A DNA stretch of 15,065 bases. Origin: Euryarchaeota archaeon UBA486 (lineage in GTDB: Archaea; Thermoplasmatota; Poseidoniia; Poseidoniales; Poseidoniaceae). This document shows positions 1-7,657 of this stretch, in pieces. Position numbers and translations under genes: made by a program. The notes under the pieces were generated by a model. That model was not told where the DNA came from, did not search any database, and saw only the letters and a program-made list of their open reading frames with translations. Position 1 is the first letter of the stretch, and the number at the start of each line of letters is the position of its first letter. Location: positions 1 to 15,065 of the forward strand of contig DAET01000033.1 of the NCBI GenBank assembly GCA_002497765.1. Reading direction: 5' to 3'.

Positions 1-23
1 TGCTCGGGCACGCAGCACATCAT

Positions 24-1034
24 TCAGGAGATGACGGGCAGGTGCTTGACCGGCGGGGCAATTCCTAGGTCTTCGGGGAAGAACATCGTCGGCTCGGGGA
101 CTGGAATGGGTGTGATTTCGGTGCCGACGAGCGCCACTCGGCTGGGGCGGGAATCAGAGAGGACTTCTCGGTTGGTGAGGGGCGCAATTTTCTGAGAGAA
201 CGCCATGATGTCGTCGTGGGTGGGCATGTTCTCCATGGCCAAGTTTTCTCGGCTGTGGCCCACGAACACGTAGCCCTTGTTTTCGATGAAATCAGGGTCC
301 GCACGGTTGTCAAGTGCTGCGAATTCTTTGATGTGGGTGTCGCTCATGTTGACGCCTTTCATCAGCGTGTGGCGGCAGACGATCCGGGTGTCAAGGGACG
401 GCAGGAGGTCGATGGTTTTCTCAAACTGCTCCCACGCACCGCTGTTCCACTTGGGGCGGCACACCTCGTCGAACACCTGCTTGTTGGGGGCGTCGACCGA
501 GACGTAGAGTTGGGTGGGCAGGGTGTCCAATTTCTCGAGCACCTTGGGCAGCGTGCCGTTGGTCACCAGCATGGTGGTCATCCCGTGCTTGTGGCACAGG
601 TCCATGTACTCGGCGAGGCGGGTGTAGAGGGTGGGCTCACCGTTGAGGGAGATCGCCACGTGCTTCGGGTTCTGAGCGTCCAGCCACTTCTCGCGGGGCA
701 CCTTGGGGTTGCCCCCGAAGCCTGAGAGCAGACGGCGCTGGGCGCGGACCGATTCGTAGAGCAGGTCGAGCGGGTCCTGGTCGGTCAATTCCAGTGTATC
801 CATGTGCGGTTCTCGCCAGCAGTAGGTGCACGCCAAGTTGCACTGGTCGACCACCGGCGACATTTGCATGCAGTTGTGGCTGGCGACGCCGTAGAACTTG
901 CCTTTGTAGCACTGGCGGTCGCGTAGCAGCGATTCCTTGGTCCAGTGGCACGTTTTCACGCCACCGTGCTCGCCCACGATGTGGTAGCGTTGCTTCTGCA
1001 GTTTGGCTTTCAGCTGCGGGTCCATTCCTGCCAT
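24..1034 (-). CDS. taw1: TYW1/Taw1-type radical SAM tRNA-4-demethylwyosine synthase
   Basis: This 336-residue protein is predicted to condense pyruvate-derived carbons onto m1G37 of tRNA-Phe to form the tricyclic 4-demethylwyosine base, the radical SAM step of wybutosine synthesis. The radical SAM motif CNLACTYC (C65, C69, C72) is followed by WREP. Three more cysteines (C29, C42, C55, each 13 apart) lie upstream; from memory this matches the spacing of the second Fe-S cluster ligands in the Methanocaldococcus jannaschii enzyme. LNGEPTL, VTNGTLP and SVDAPN are typical barrel segments. The frame stays open for 75 further codons upstream, but I chose the ATG at 1034 because it has an AGGAGTG Shine-Dalgarno six bases away and starts where family members start. 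It is transcribed divergently from the heme operon with no evident functional link. The family assignment is secure, and it is the main archaeal marker in the window. Confidence 0.92.
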   Translation of the reverse strand: MAGMDPQLKAKLQKQRYHIVGEHGGVKTCHWTKESLLRDRQCYKGKFYGVASHNCMQMSPVVDQCNLACTYCWREPHMDTLELTDQDPLDLLYESVRAQRRLLSGFGGNPKVPREKWLDAQNPKHVAISLNGEPTLYTRLAEYMDLCHKHGMTTMLVTNGTLPKVLEKLDTLPTQLYVSVDAPNKQVFDEVCRPKWNSGAWEQFEKTIDLLPSLDTRIVCRHTLMKGVNMSDTHIKEFAALDNRADPDFIENKGYVFVGHSRENLAMENMPTHDDIMAFSQKIAPLTNREVLSDSRPSRVALVGTEITPIPVPEPTMFFPEDLGIAPPVKHLPVIS

Positions 1035-1289
1035 GCGGCTCACTCCTGGAGCCACGGTCCTCGGTTGGCGGGGCCGGTTGGGGGTGGCTCGGATGGTTTC
1101 CGGGCGACCACACGAACCTATCAAACGCTCGCCGAGGGATGGGTGACGTGCTCGTGCTTCGCGTCTGTTTGGTTCGAACTTGAGGCGCCCCAATTGGTAC
1201 ATCTCAAATTTGGAACGTAACAGGATGCGAAGTTCCCGGTTACAAAGGTTCCTAAGCACCTCTGCCTTGGAAGCCCACGGGGGTCTTCA
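1035..1289. promoter_or_regulatory. Divergent intergenic region between taw1 and hemA
   Basis: About 255 bp separate the two divergent genes, so promoters for both, including the whole heme operon, should lie here. The most AT-rich part is 1191-1250. It holds the palindromes CCAATTGG (1190-1197) and CAAATTTG (1205-1212), and a possible TATA-like element around 1204-1212 that would place a hemA transcript start near 1235. Short inverted repeats GGAAC/GTTCC (1212-1216, 1232-1236) and GTAAC/GTTAC (1217-1221, 1239-1243) are interleaved just downstream. The role of these elements is inference. Confidence 0.4.
1041..1047 (-). promoter_or_regulatory. Shine-Dalgarno deciding the taw1 start
   Basis: On the minus strand AGGAGTG lies six bases before the ATG at 1034. 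It favours this internal start over the longer upstream extension, which has no comparable site and encodes a low-complexity Arg/Pro-rich leader unlike the family. Confidence 0.7.
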
Positions 1290-2660
1290 GTGAGCGAAGC
1301 GCTGATCGATTTGGCATGGCTGGCCGAGGCGGTCGCCAAGCGCATCGAAGGTGAAGACGGAAAGGACACAGAGCGTATTTCTCTCGCCGCGCTTAAGTTC
1401 ACATCCGATACGATCACCGCTGCCAAGGACATCACCACAGAGGGGATTTCGGACGATGAACGAGCGGCCTATGTCCGTAGCATCAGTGAGGCAGCAGATG
1501 CAGAAATATTCGAATTTTCGACCTGCAACCGCGTCCTCTATGTCGGCTTCGGTGTAGGGCCTGACATTCTTTGCTCGACCATTGCCGACGTCAATCAACT
1601 CGAACCTCTCCCGTTTGAGGTGTTTGAAGGAACCGCAGCTTGGCGCCAACTCGTGAAGATTTGCAGCGGCCTTGATTCGTTCATGATGGGGGAGTTACAG
1701 GTGATGTCGCAGTTCCGCAAGTCGATCAACTTCCACAAAGACCGTGGCCTAATCAGCCACTACAACTCGGGATTCTTTGAACACGTGGTCGCCGCCAATC
1801 GTTCCATTCGAAAGCAACTCGGGTTCACCAGCACCACCGAATCCATGCTGTCCTTGGCCACCACGGCTTTGGACGAATTGTTGAGTGAACACGGTCCAAT
1901 GAAGGCAGCGGTGCTGGGCTTTGGCGACATGGGCATGAAGGCGGTCGAAGCCCTGCTCGATGCCAACCAAACCGACATCACGGTGGTCTCAAGGAACCCA
2001 GTCATCTCGGCGGAGCGCGCCCCTCATTTGGCTGAACACTGCACGATGATTTCCTACGAAACCTGGGACGAAGGAAAACAACAACCCGATTTGGTGATCT
2101 CTACCATTCGAAACGCCACGGCAACCTACAATCATCAACACTCGCTTCCCGTGGCCGGCCCCACCACAATCATGGATTTCTCATGGCCGCCCTCATTGGA
2201 CGAATCAGGCGTAAGCGAACACCAAACACTGCTTGGGATGAACCACTGGATCAAGGTCTCTCGAAACCTCGGCAAAGAATGGGACTATGGTTCAACGCTC
2301 GCCAAAAGCGAAGCCATGATCGACACGATTCAAGAACGCTACAGCGAAGCTCTGGAGAACAAAGCGCAAGGAAAATTCCGTGCCCACGTCTATCAAACCA
2401 TGGAAGGGCTTGCAAAAACGTGGGAGGCCTCCCAGCATGCCTCCCCTGAAGACGTTCCTCAACTCGGGGCTTTCTCACGAGAAATCGCCACATGGATTTG
2501 CCACCAAACCTCGCCGTTCCACCTCTCTGCCCTGTCAAACTTCGTGGTGTCCACGGAGCGAACACTGAGTTCAGCCATCCTTGCTCATGTTGACCATGAA
2601 GTCCAGCGCTCCGTGTTGGCGATGAGCAAGCCGAACTCGGTTTTCGGAGGGGCTTCATGA
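1290..2660 (+). CDS. hemA: Glutamyl-tRNA reductase (divergent)
   Basis: This enzyme reduces Glu-tRNA with NADPH to glutamate-1-semialdehyde, the first committed step of tetrapyrrole synthesis. In 456 residues it shows the catalytic-cysteine motif STCNR (C79), the segment SGLDSFMMGE (126-135), a Rossmann NADPH domain starting AAVLGFGDMG, and a helical C-terminal dimerisation domain. The start is GTG at 1290, with a G-rich stretch (GGGGG) a few bases upstream as a weak Shine-Dalgarno; no in-frame ATG lies nearby. It is divergent: the nucleophile sits about 30 residues later than in well-known GluTRs (near 50), the N-terminal H-[KR]-[TS] motif is not recognisable (ALKFTSDT stands there), and the conserved histidine eight residues before GLDS appears as Q120 in my by-eye alignment. 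It is first in the operon and overlaps hemCD by ATGA. The identity is firm; the motif replacements need an alignment. Confidence 0.93.
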   Translation: MSEALIDLAWLAEAVAKRIEGEDGKDTERISLAALKFTSDTITAAKDITTEGISDDERAAYVRSISEAADAEIFEFSTCNRVLYVGFGVGPDILCSTIADVNQLEPLPFEVFEGTAAWRQLVKICSGLDSFMMGELQVMSQFRKSINFHKDRGLISHYNSGFFEHVVAANRSIRKQLGFTSTTESMLSLATTALDELLSEHGPMKAAVLGFGDMGMKAVEALLDANQTDITVVSRNPVISAERAPHLAEHCTMISYETWDEGKQQPDLVISTIRNATATYNHQHSLPVAGPTTIMDFSWPPSLDESGVSEHQTLLGMNHWIKVSRNLGKEWDYGSTLAKSEAMIDTIQERYSEALENKAQGKFRAHVYQTMEGLAKTWEASQHASPEDVPQLGAFSREIATWICHQTSPFHLSALSNFVVSTERTLSSAILAHVDHEVQRSVLAMSKPNSVFGGAS

Positions 2661-4345
2661 CCGTACGTATCGGGACACGTGCTTCGAACCTCGCCATGTG
2701 GCAGGCCAACACGGTCCGTGATACCCTCGCTCGCCACGGCATTGAGGCCGTCTTGGTTCCGTTGACGTCCACCGGCGACCGGAGTTTGGGCGGCCAGCTG
2801 TCGGCTTCGGTCGGGCAGTTCATCCATGCCATCGACGACCGCCTTCTCTCCGGTGAGGTCGACATCGCCGTTCATTCGAGCAAGGATGTTCCCGTTGACG
2901 TTGACGAGCGGGTGTCGAACCTGGCGTACCTCGAGCGAGGGTGCACCACGGACTTGGTCATCACACGAGCCACAAAGGGCGTCCCTCCGCTCGAATCGGT
3001 GCTCAACGATACCGATTCCACCCCCCTTGCGTCCATCCTCGAGGTCTTTCCCGACGGCGCAACGTTTGGAACCGTCTCCGGACGCCGTCAAGCCTTCCTC
3101 CTCAGCCAGCGCCCTGACATCGTTCCGCTGGCGGTCCGAGGCCACGTGGAGACACGCATCTCACGCTTGATGGAAGGGCGCGTGGACGCCGTGGTGCTGG
3201 CAGAGGTGGGGGTGAAGCGGCTCAACAGCGTTGGAGCACTCGACGACGTCAAAGGCGACCTCGCTGCGTTCCGCATCGATCCTGCAGACTGGCCCACGGC
3301 GCCCGGCCAAGGGGCCATCGCCGTTCACTGCACGCGTGCTCGCTACGAGGAACTCGCTCCCCTTCGAGCGCTGCTGAATCACGAACCGACCGAACACGAC
3401 GTGGCGGCCGAGCGGGCCCTCCTGAAAGAGGTGGGCGGCGGCTGTTTGTTCCCGGCTGGTGTGGGCGTTCAAGGCAATCGCGTGCACGTTCATGTGGCGC
3501 CGGAAAACTGGCGTGCGCTGTTTTGTCAGGGGACGGTCTACAACATGTTCCGCTATGCTGGACCGTCCGACGGCTTGGACATCACCCTCCCCGTCCAGCC
3601 GCTCGAAACACCACCCATGGCGCCTTCGGGCCCTCGCTACATCTCGACGCTTAATTCCGATCGGATCTCACGGGTGTTGTCCAATCAGGGCATACCGATG
3701 GACAACGTTCCCGTCGTCGACCTCGTGCCCCTGTTTGACCGGTGGCCTTCCTCGTTTCTCCACAACTATGAGCGCAAGCGGGACTGGCCGTATCTGGTGC
3801 TGACATCCCCCTTTGCTGCCAAATGTGCCGTGGCCGCTGCCGAATCCAACCCGGACATCGGGCGAATCCCTTGGCTGGCCATCGGCGAGGGAACGGCTCG
3901 CGCCTGCTTCCGCCTCGGGGTTACGGTAGCCGTGTGTGCGCAGGCCAGAAACGCTCGGGAATTGGCGACGTACATTGTCGAGCGTTTCGCCGCTGACACC
4001 CCGCTCTTCCTGCCTCGGTCGGACCTCGCTGCACCCGAACTGGAACGTACCCTCCGGGACGCCGGCTTCGCTGTGACGTCGTGGACGGGCTATGAGAACC
4101 GACCGAAAGCCATCGAGCAAATGGCGGTTGAACCACTCGACGTGCTGGTGCTTTCATCGGCCTCTTCTGCTCGTTCATGGGCTGAAAACAGTCTCAGGGT
4201 CCCGCGCGAAATTCTTTGTATGGGAGAAAATGCACGGAAAACCATCTCCTCGCTGGACCACTTCAGCAACGCCCGCGTGTCGGTGTTAAGCGGCCCTACC
4301 TCGGAAGCGCTCGTGAAATGGTGGCAAGAACACAGGACGGATTGA
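2657..4345 (+). CDS. hemCD: Porphobilinogen deaminase - uroporphyrinogen-III synthase fusion
   Basis: This 562-residue protein fuses two consecutive enzymes. Residues 1 to about 320 are HemC, which polymerises four porphobilinogens to hydroxymethylbilane: IGTRASNLAMWQA at the N-terminus, HSSKDVP (73-79) with catalytic D77, RGHVETR, and GGGC with C263 as dipyrromethane-cofactor attachment site. Residues from about 327 to 562 are HemD, which cyclises and inverts ring D: LTSPFAAKCAVA, AIGEGTARA, FLPRSDLAAPELERTL, LSSASSARSWAE and the closing SGPTSEALVKWW all follow the HemD repeat pattern. Both domains look full length, and no stop or obvious frameshift separates them. The start ATG overlaps the hemA stop (ATGA). 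HSSKDVP departs from the common HSMKDVP and RGHVETR from RGNVDTR, both mild changes. Hydroxymethylbilane is unstable and cyclises spontaneously to the wrong isomer, so a fusion could aid transfer between sites (inference). Confidence 0.95.
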   Translation: MTVRIGTRASNLAMWQANTVRDTLARHGIEAVLVPLTSTGDRSLGGQLSASVGQFIHAIDDRLLSGEVDIAVHSSKDVPVDVDERVSNLAYLERGCTTDLVITRATKGVPPLESVLNDTDSTPLASILEVFPDGATFGTVSGRRQAFLLSQRPDIVPLAVRGHVETRISRLMEGRVDAVVLAEVGVKRLNSVGALDDVKGDLAAFRIDPADWPTAPGQGAIAVHCTRARYEELAPLRALLNHEPTEHDVAAERALLKEVGGGCLFPAGVGVQGNRVHVHVAPENWRALFCQGTVYNMFRYAGPSDGLDITLPVQPLETPPMAPSGPRYISTLNSDRISRVLSNQGIPMDNVPVVDLVPLFDRWPSSFLHNYERKRDWPYLVLTSPFAAKCAVAAAESNPDIGRIPWLAIGEGTARACFRLGVTVAVCAQARNARELATYIVERFAADTPLFLPRSDLAAPELERTLRDAGFAVTSWTGYENRPKAIEQMAVEPLDVLVLSSASSARSWAENSLRVPREILCMGENARKTISSLDHFSNARVSVLSGPTSEALVKWWQEHRTD

Positions 4346-4346
4346 G

Positions 4347-5321
4347 ATGAACATCAGACCCCGCATCAATCGCTGGACGGCGGCCCGTCGCGAGTTGCTC
4401 TTTGGTGATTCGATGCTCTCTTCTTTGGTTCAACCCCACTTCGTTGTCGCCGGTGAGAACGTCGACCAACCCATCGAGGGCATGCCCGGCATCCACCAGC
4501 AATCGGTGGATGTTTTGCTCCAAACCGTAGCCGAAGACCTCGCCCACGGTCTGAGCGCCGTGATGTTGTTCGGCGTGGTGGCGAGCGAACACAAAGACGC
4601 TCATGCGAGCCATGCCCACGCCCCTTCCTCGCACTTGCACCGCGCTGTTTTGGAACTCAAAGCGGTGCATGGCGACGACCTCGTCGTCATGACTGACGTG
4701 TGCCTTTGCACGGCCACGGACCACGGCCACTGCGGGTTGGTGCATGAAGGCGACATCGTCAACGATGCTTCGGTGGACGTGCTGGTCAACATCGCTCGGT
4801 CTCACGCTGAAGCGGGCGCTGACTACGTCTGCGCCTCCGACATGATGGACGGACGCGTGTCGGCCATTCGCACGGCCTTTGAAGCAGCAGGCTTGACCAG
4901 CACGGGCATTCTGTCCTACTCGGTCAAGTACGCTTCATCGTTTTACGGTCCGTTCCGCCATGCTGCCCAATCCAGTCCGGAGTTCGGCGATCGTGCCACG
5001 CATCAAATGGACATCCGCTCGGGGTATGAGGAGGCCGTCTTGGAAGCCAATTTGGACGAGACCGAAGGGGCGGACATTCTCATGGTCAAACCCGGCCTCC
5101 CTTACCTCGATGTGCTTCGAAAGGTCGCCGACAGTGTTGTTCGTCCCGTTGCGGTGTACAACGTGAGCGGTGAATATGCCATGGTCATGAACGCGACCAG
5201 CGACGAAGCCAGCCGAGAACGGATGGTCGTTGAGGTCTTGACAGCGTTCAAAAGAGCGGGTGCTGACGTCGTGGTGTCCTACCACGCTCGTGAGGCAGCA
5301 AGGAAGCGATGGGTCAAGTGA
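4347..5321 (+). CDS. hemB: Delta-aminolevulinic acid dehydratase (porphobilinogen synthase)
   Basis: HemB condenses two 5-aminolevulinate molecules to porphobilinogen in the cytoplasm. The 324-residue protein is family length. The Zn-binding stretch DVCLC...DHGHCG carries C119, C121 and C129, so this is the zinc type rather than the Mg/Asp type seen in plants and some bacteria. The two Schiff-base lysines are K194 in YSVKYASSFYGPF and K248 in LMVKPGLPYLD. The opening RPRINRW...R and GMPGI are also typical. The ATG starts one base after the hemCD stop, so translation is very likely coupled. The Zn site contains TAT between C121 and DHGHCG where EYT is common. I see nothing else unusual. Confidence 0.96.
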   Translation: MNIRPRINRWTAARRELLFGDSMLSSLVQPHFVVAGENVDQPIEGMPGIHQQSVDVLLQTVAEDLAHGLSAVMLFGVVASEHKDAHASHAHAPSSHLHRAVLELKAVHGDDLVVMTDVCLCTATDHGHCGLVHEGDIVNDASVDVLVNIARSHAEAGADYVCASDMMDGRVSAIRTAFEAAGLTSTGILSYSVKYASSFYGPFRHAAQSSPEFGDRATHQMDIRSGYEEAVLEANLDETEGADILMVKPGLPYLDVLRKVADSVVRPVAVYNVSGEYAMVMNATSDEASRERMVVEVLTAFKRAGADVVVSYHAREAARKRWVK

Positions 5322-5326
5322 GGTGA
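5320..5326 (+). promoter_or_regulatory. Shine-Dalgarno of hemL overlapping the hemB stop
   Basis: GAGGTGA overlaps the TGA stop of hemB and lies four bases before the hemL ATG. It is the clearest ribosome-binding site inside the heme operon and fixes the hemL start. Confidence 0.65.
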
Positions 5327-5330
5327 ACGC

Positions 5331-6626
5331 ATGAACCGCAGCAAATCCGATGCCCTTCATCACGAGGCGCTTTCGCACTTGGTTGGTGGCGTCAACTCCC
5401 CGGTTCGGGCGTTCAAATCGGTGCATGGTAATCCCATTTACTTCGAAAAAGCCTCGGGCGCCCATGTCACGGACGTGGACGGAAACGTGTTGGTTGATTT
5501 TGTCCAGTCCTGGGGCCCGCTCATCCACGGCCATTCCCATCCTGCTATCATCGGGGCAGTGCACGAAAAAATGCTCAACGGGACGTCATTCGGCGCACCG
5601 CACCTCGGCGAGATTGAACTGGCCAAGCGGGTCAAGAAGCGGTTTTCCCACATGGACAAAGTTCGCTTCGTTTCCTCAGGCACGGAGGCGGTGATGAGCG
5701 CCGTGAGGTTGGCTCGAGGATACACCGGTCGAGACATGCTGGTGAAGTTTGAAGGCTGCTACCACGGCCATGTTGATGCGCTGATGGTGTCTTCAGGAAG
5801 CGGGTTGGCGACCTTCGGCATCGCCAGCAGCCCAGGCATCCCTCAAGACACCGTGGCGACCACTCTGATCTGCCCGCTCGATGATCTCGAGGCGGTGGAG
5901 TTCTTGTTCAGCGAGCACGGGGAGGAGATCGCGGCCGTGGTCATTGAACCGCTACCAGCCAACAACGGCTTGCTGATTCAACGGCCTGAATTCCTCCGAG
6001 GCCTGCGTCGTCTGTGCGATGAGCACGGTGCTTTACTCGTCTTTGACGAGGTCATCAGCGGCTTCCGCTTCAAGGAAGGCAGCTACGGCGATTTGTGTGG
6101 TGTAACCCCCGACCTCACGGCGCTAGGGAAAGTCATCGGTGGTGGTTTGCCCGTTGGCGCGTACGGGGCTCGGCACGAAATCATGGAACAACTCTCGCCT
6201 CTGGGGCCCGTCTATCAGGCGGGCACCCTGTCCGGCAACCCCTTGGCCATGGCCGCTGGGGCCACGACGCTCGACCTGCTTGACGAGGCCGCCTATGATT
6301 ACATGGAATCCCTCGGTGCCCTGCTCGAGGAGGAGATGAACGTCGTACTGGAAAAGCACGGCAACCCGATGCGACTCGTTCGTCGTGAAAGTCTGTTCTG
6401 GATGTCGCCCGGCAACGGCCAACCCGCCGTTCGTGCCGATCAAATCGCCAAGGACGCTGCAGGCCTGTACGCTGATGTGCACCGTGCCTTGCTCGACCGA
6501 GGATACATGCTGGCGCCTTCTGCGTATGAGATCGGCTTCATCTCCACGGCGCACGATGAGGGTCACATCCGCGGCCTGGTCGCAGCGATGGACGATGCCC
6601 TCTCGCACATGGAGTTGAACGCATGA
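5331..6626 (+). CDS. hemL: Glutamate-1-semialdehyde 2,1-aminomutase
   Basis: HemL is a PLP enzyme that converts glutamate-1-semialdehyde, delivered by HemA, into 5-aminolevulinate. The 431-residue protein has the expected fold-type I landmarks: GGVNSPVRAF near the N-terminus, SSGTEAVMSAVRLARG (115-130), the PLP-contact segment YHGHVDALM, FDEVISGFR with D239, and ALGKVIGGGLPVGAYG with the PLP lysine at K267. Length and motif order match the HemL group rather than other class III aminotransferases. It follows hemB by nine bases and overlaps hemE by ATGA. Together with hemA it defines the C5 route to aminolevulinate; there is no ALA synthase (C4 route) here. Confidence 0.96.
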   Translation: MNRSKSDALHHEALSHLVGGVNSPVRAFKSVHGNPIYFEKASGAHVTDVDGNVLVDFVQSWGPLIHGHSHPAIIGAVHEKMLNGTSFGAPHLGEIELAKRVKKRFSHMDKVRFVSSGTEAVMSAVRLARGYTGRDMLVKFEGCYHGHVDALMVSSGSGLATFGIASSPGIPQDTVATTLICPLDDLEAVEFLFSEHGEEIAAVVIEPLPANNGLLIQRPEFLRGLRRLCDEHGALLVFDEVISGFRFKEGSYGDLCGVTPDLTALGKVIGGGLPVGAYGARHEIMEQLSPLGPVYQAGTLSGNPLAMAAGATTLDLLDEAAYDYMESLGALLEEEMNVVLEKHGNPMRLVRRESLFWMSPGNGQPAVRADQIAKDAAGLYADVHRALLDRGYMLAPSAYEIGFISTAHDEGHIRGLVAAMDDALSHMELNA

Positions 6627-7657
6627 ACGGGAAAGAGCGCATTGTTGCTGCTCTGAATCGTCAGCCCGTGGACCGTACGCCGGTCTGGTTCATGCGCCAG
6701 GCAGGACGCCATCTTCCTGAATACCGAAAACTCGCTGCGGAGCACTCGTTTTGGGAACGCTGTCAGGACCTTGACCTGTGCACAACCATCACCATGCAAC
6801 CCATTCACCGCTACGGTTCCATTGACGCCGCCATCGTGTTCAGCGACATTCTCACACCGCTTCCTGCCTTGGGCTATGATGTCGAATACGGCGGAGGTAT
6901 CCGCATTGAACCGTTTTCCTTCGACGACGTCGAGGATTGGACGACCTTCTCGGCTCGTCAACACGCCCCTTGGGCAGCTGACGCGCTCAAAGCCATCGGT
7001 GAGGACAACGACGACATTGCAAGGTTGGGTTTTGCAGGATGCCCGTGGACCACGTCACTGTACCTCATGGCCGGTGGTACGGGCGACAAGGAATTCCACA
7101 ACACGCGTGCAACCGTGTTCTCCAAGCCTGACGAGGCACAGCGGGTGCTCCTTCACATGGCCGAAGCCGTGGGTGACTTGCTTGCCGACCAGGTCAACCA
7201 CGGCGGTGCCGATGCGGTTCAGTTGTTCGATACGTGGGCCGGTTTGCTGTCCGTTGAGGATTATGAGCGAATCGCGCTCCCAGCCACCCAACGAGCCATC
7301 GAGGTGTTCCGCGAACGAGCGGAGCGCAAGGTTCCGCTCATTCATTACGCCAAGGGCAGCGGCCACCTTCACGATTCCATCCGCACGCTCGACATCGATG
7401 CGCTCTCGCTTGATTGGCGGGACGACCTGCGTGGCAACCGCGCTTCGTTCGGTGACCGCTTGGCCTTCCAAGGAAACCTCGACCCCTCCCGAATGCACGG
7501 CTCGCCTGAGGCTGCTCGTGCTGCGGCTCAACGCGTCCTGGACGAAGCTGGCGACGCACCAGGCCATGTGTTCAACCTCGGGCACGGCTTTGCCCCAGGT
7601 GCACAAATTGACTGCGTTGAGGCTGTGTTGCGACTGATCACGGGTGAATCTGCATGA
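6623..7657 (+). CDS. hemE: Uroporphyrinogen III decarboxylase
   Basis: HemE removes four acetate carboxyls from uroporphyrinogen III to give coproporphyrinogen III. The 344-residue protein carries signature 1, PVWFMRQAGRHLPEYR (20-35), including MRQAGR; D75 in FSDIL, the expected substrate-coordinating aspartate; signature 2, GFAGCPWT (136-143); FDTWAG (202-207); and the C-terminal FNLGHG (317-322) with the conserved histidine. It is full length. Both ends overlap the neighbouring genes by ATGA (6623-6626 with hemL, 7654-7657 with hemF), which implies translational coupling. Its presence commits flux away from siroheme and towards protoporphyrin, and argues against a purely siroheme-dependent heme pathway. 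Confidence 0.96.
   Translation: MNGKERIVAALNRQPVDRTPVWFMRQAGRHLPEYRKLAAEHSFWERCQDLDLCTTITMQPIHRYGSIDAAIVFSDILTPLPALGYDVEYGGGIRIEPFSFDDVEDWTTFSARQHAPWAADALKAIGEDNDDIARLGFAGCPWTTSLYLMAGGTGDKEFHNTRATVFSKPDEAQRVLLHMAEAVGDLLADQVNHGGADAVQLFDTWAGLLSVEDYERIALPATQRAIEVFRERAERKVPLIHYAKGSGHLHDSIRTLDIDALSLDWRDDLRGNRASFGDRLAFQGNLDPSRMHGSPEAARAAAQRVLDEAGDAPGHVFNLGHGFAPGAQIDCVEAVLRLITGESA

Noticed and set aside
1165..1190. GGTTCGAAC resembling a tRNA T-loop
   Set aside because: The flanking bases do not form a T-stem on either strand, and no anticodon or acceptor arm could be found around it; GTTCGAAC is simply a palindrome.
1035..1259. 75-codon in-frame upstream extension of taw1
   Set aside because: It encodes an Arg/Pro-rich low-complexity leader unlike the family, while ATG 1034 has a good Shine-Dalgarno and the expected N-terminal spacing.
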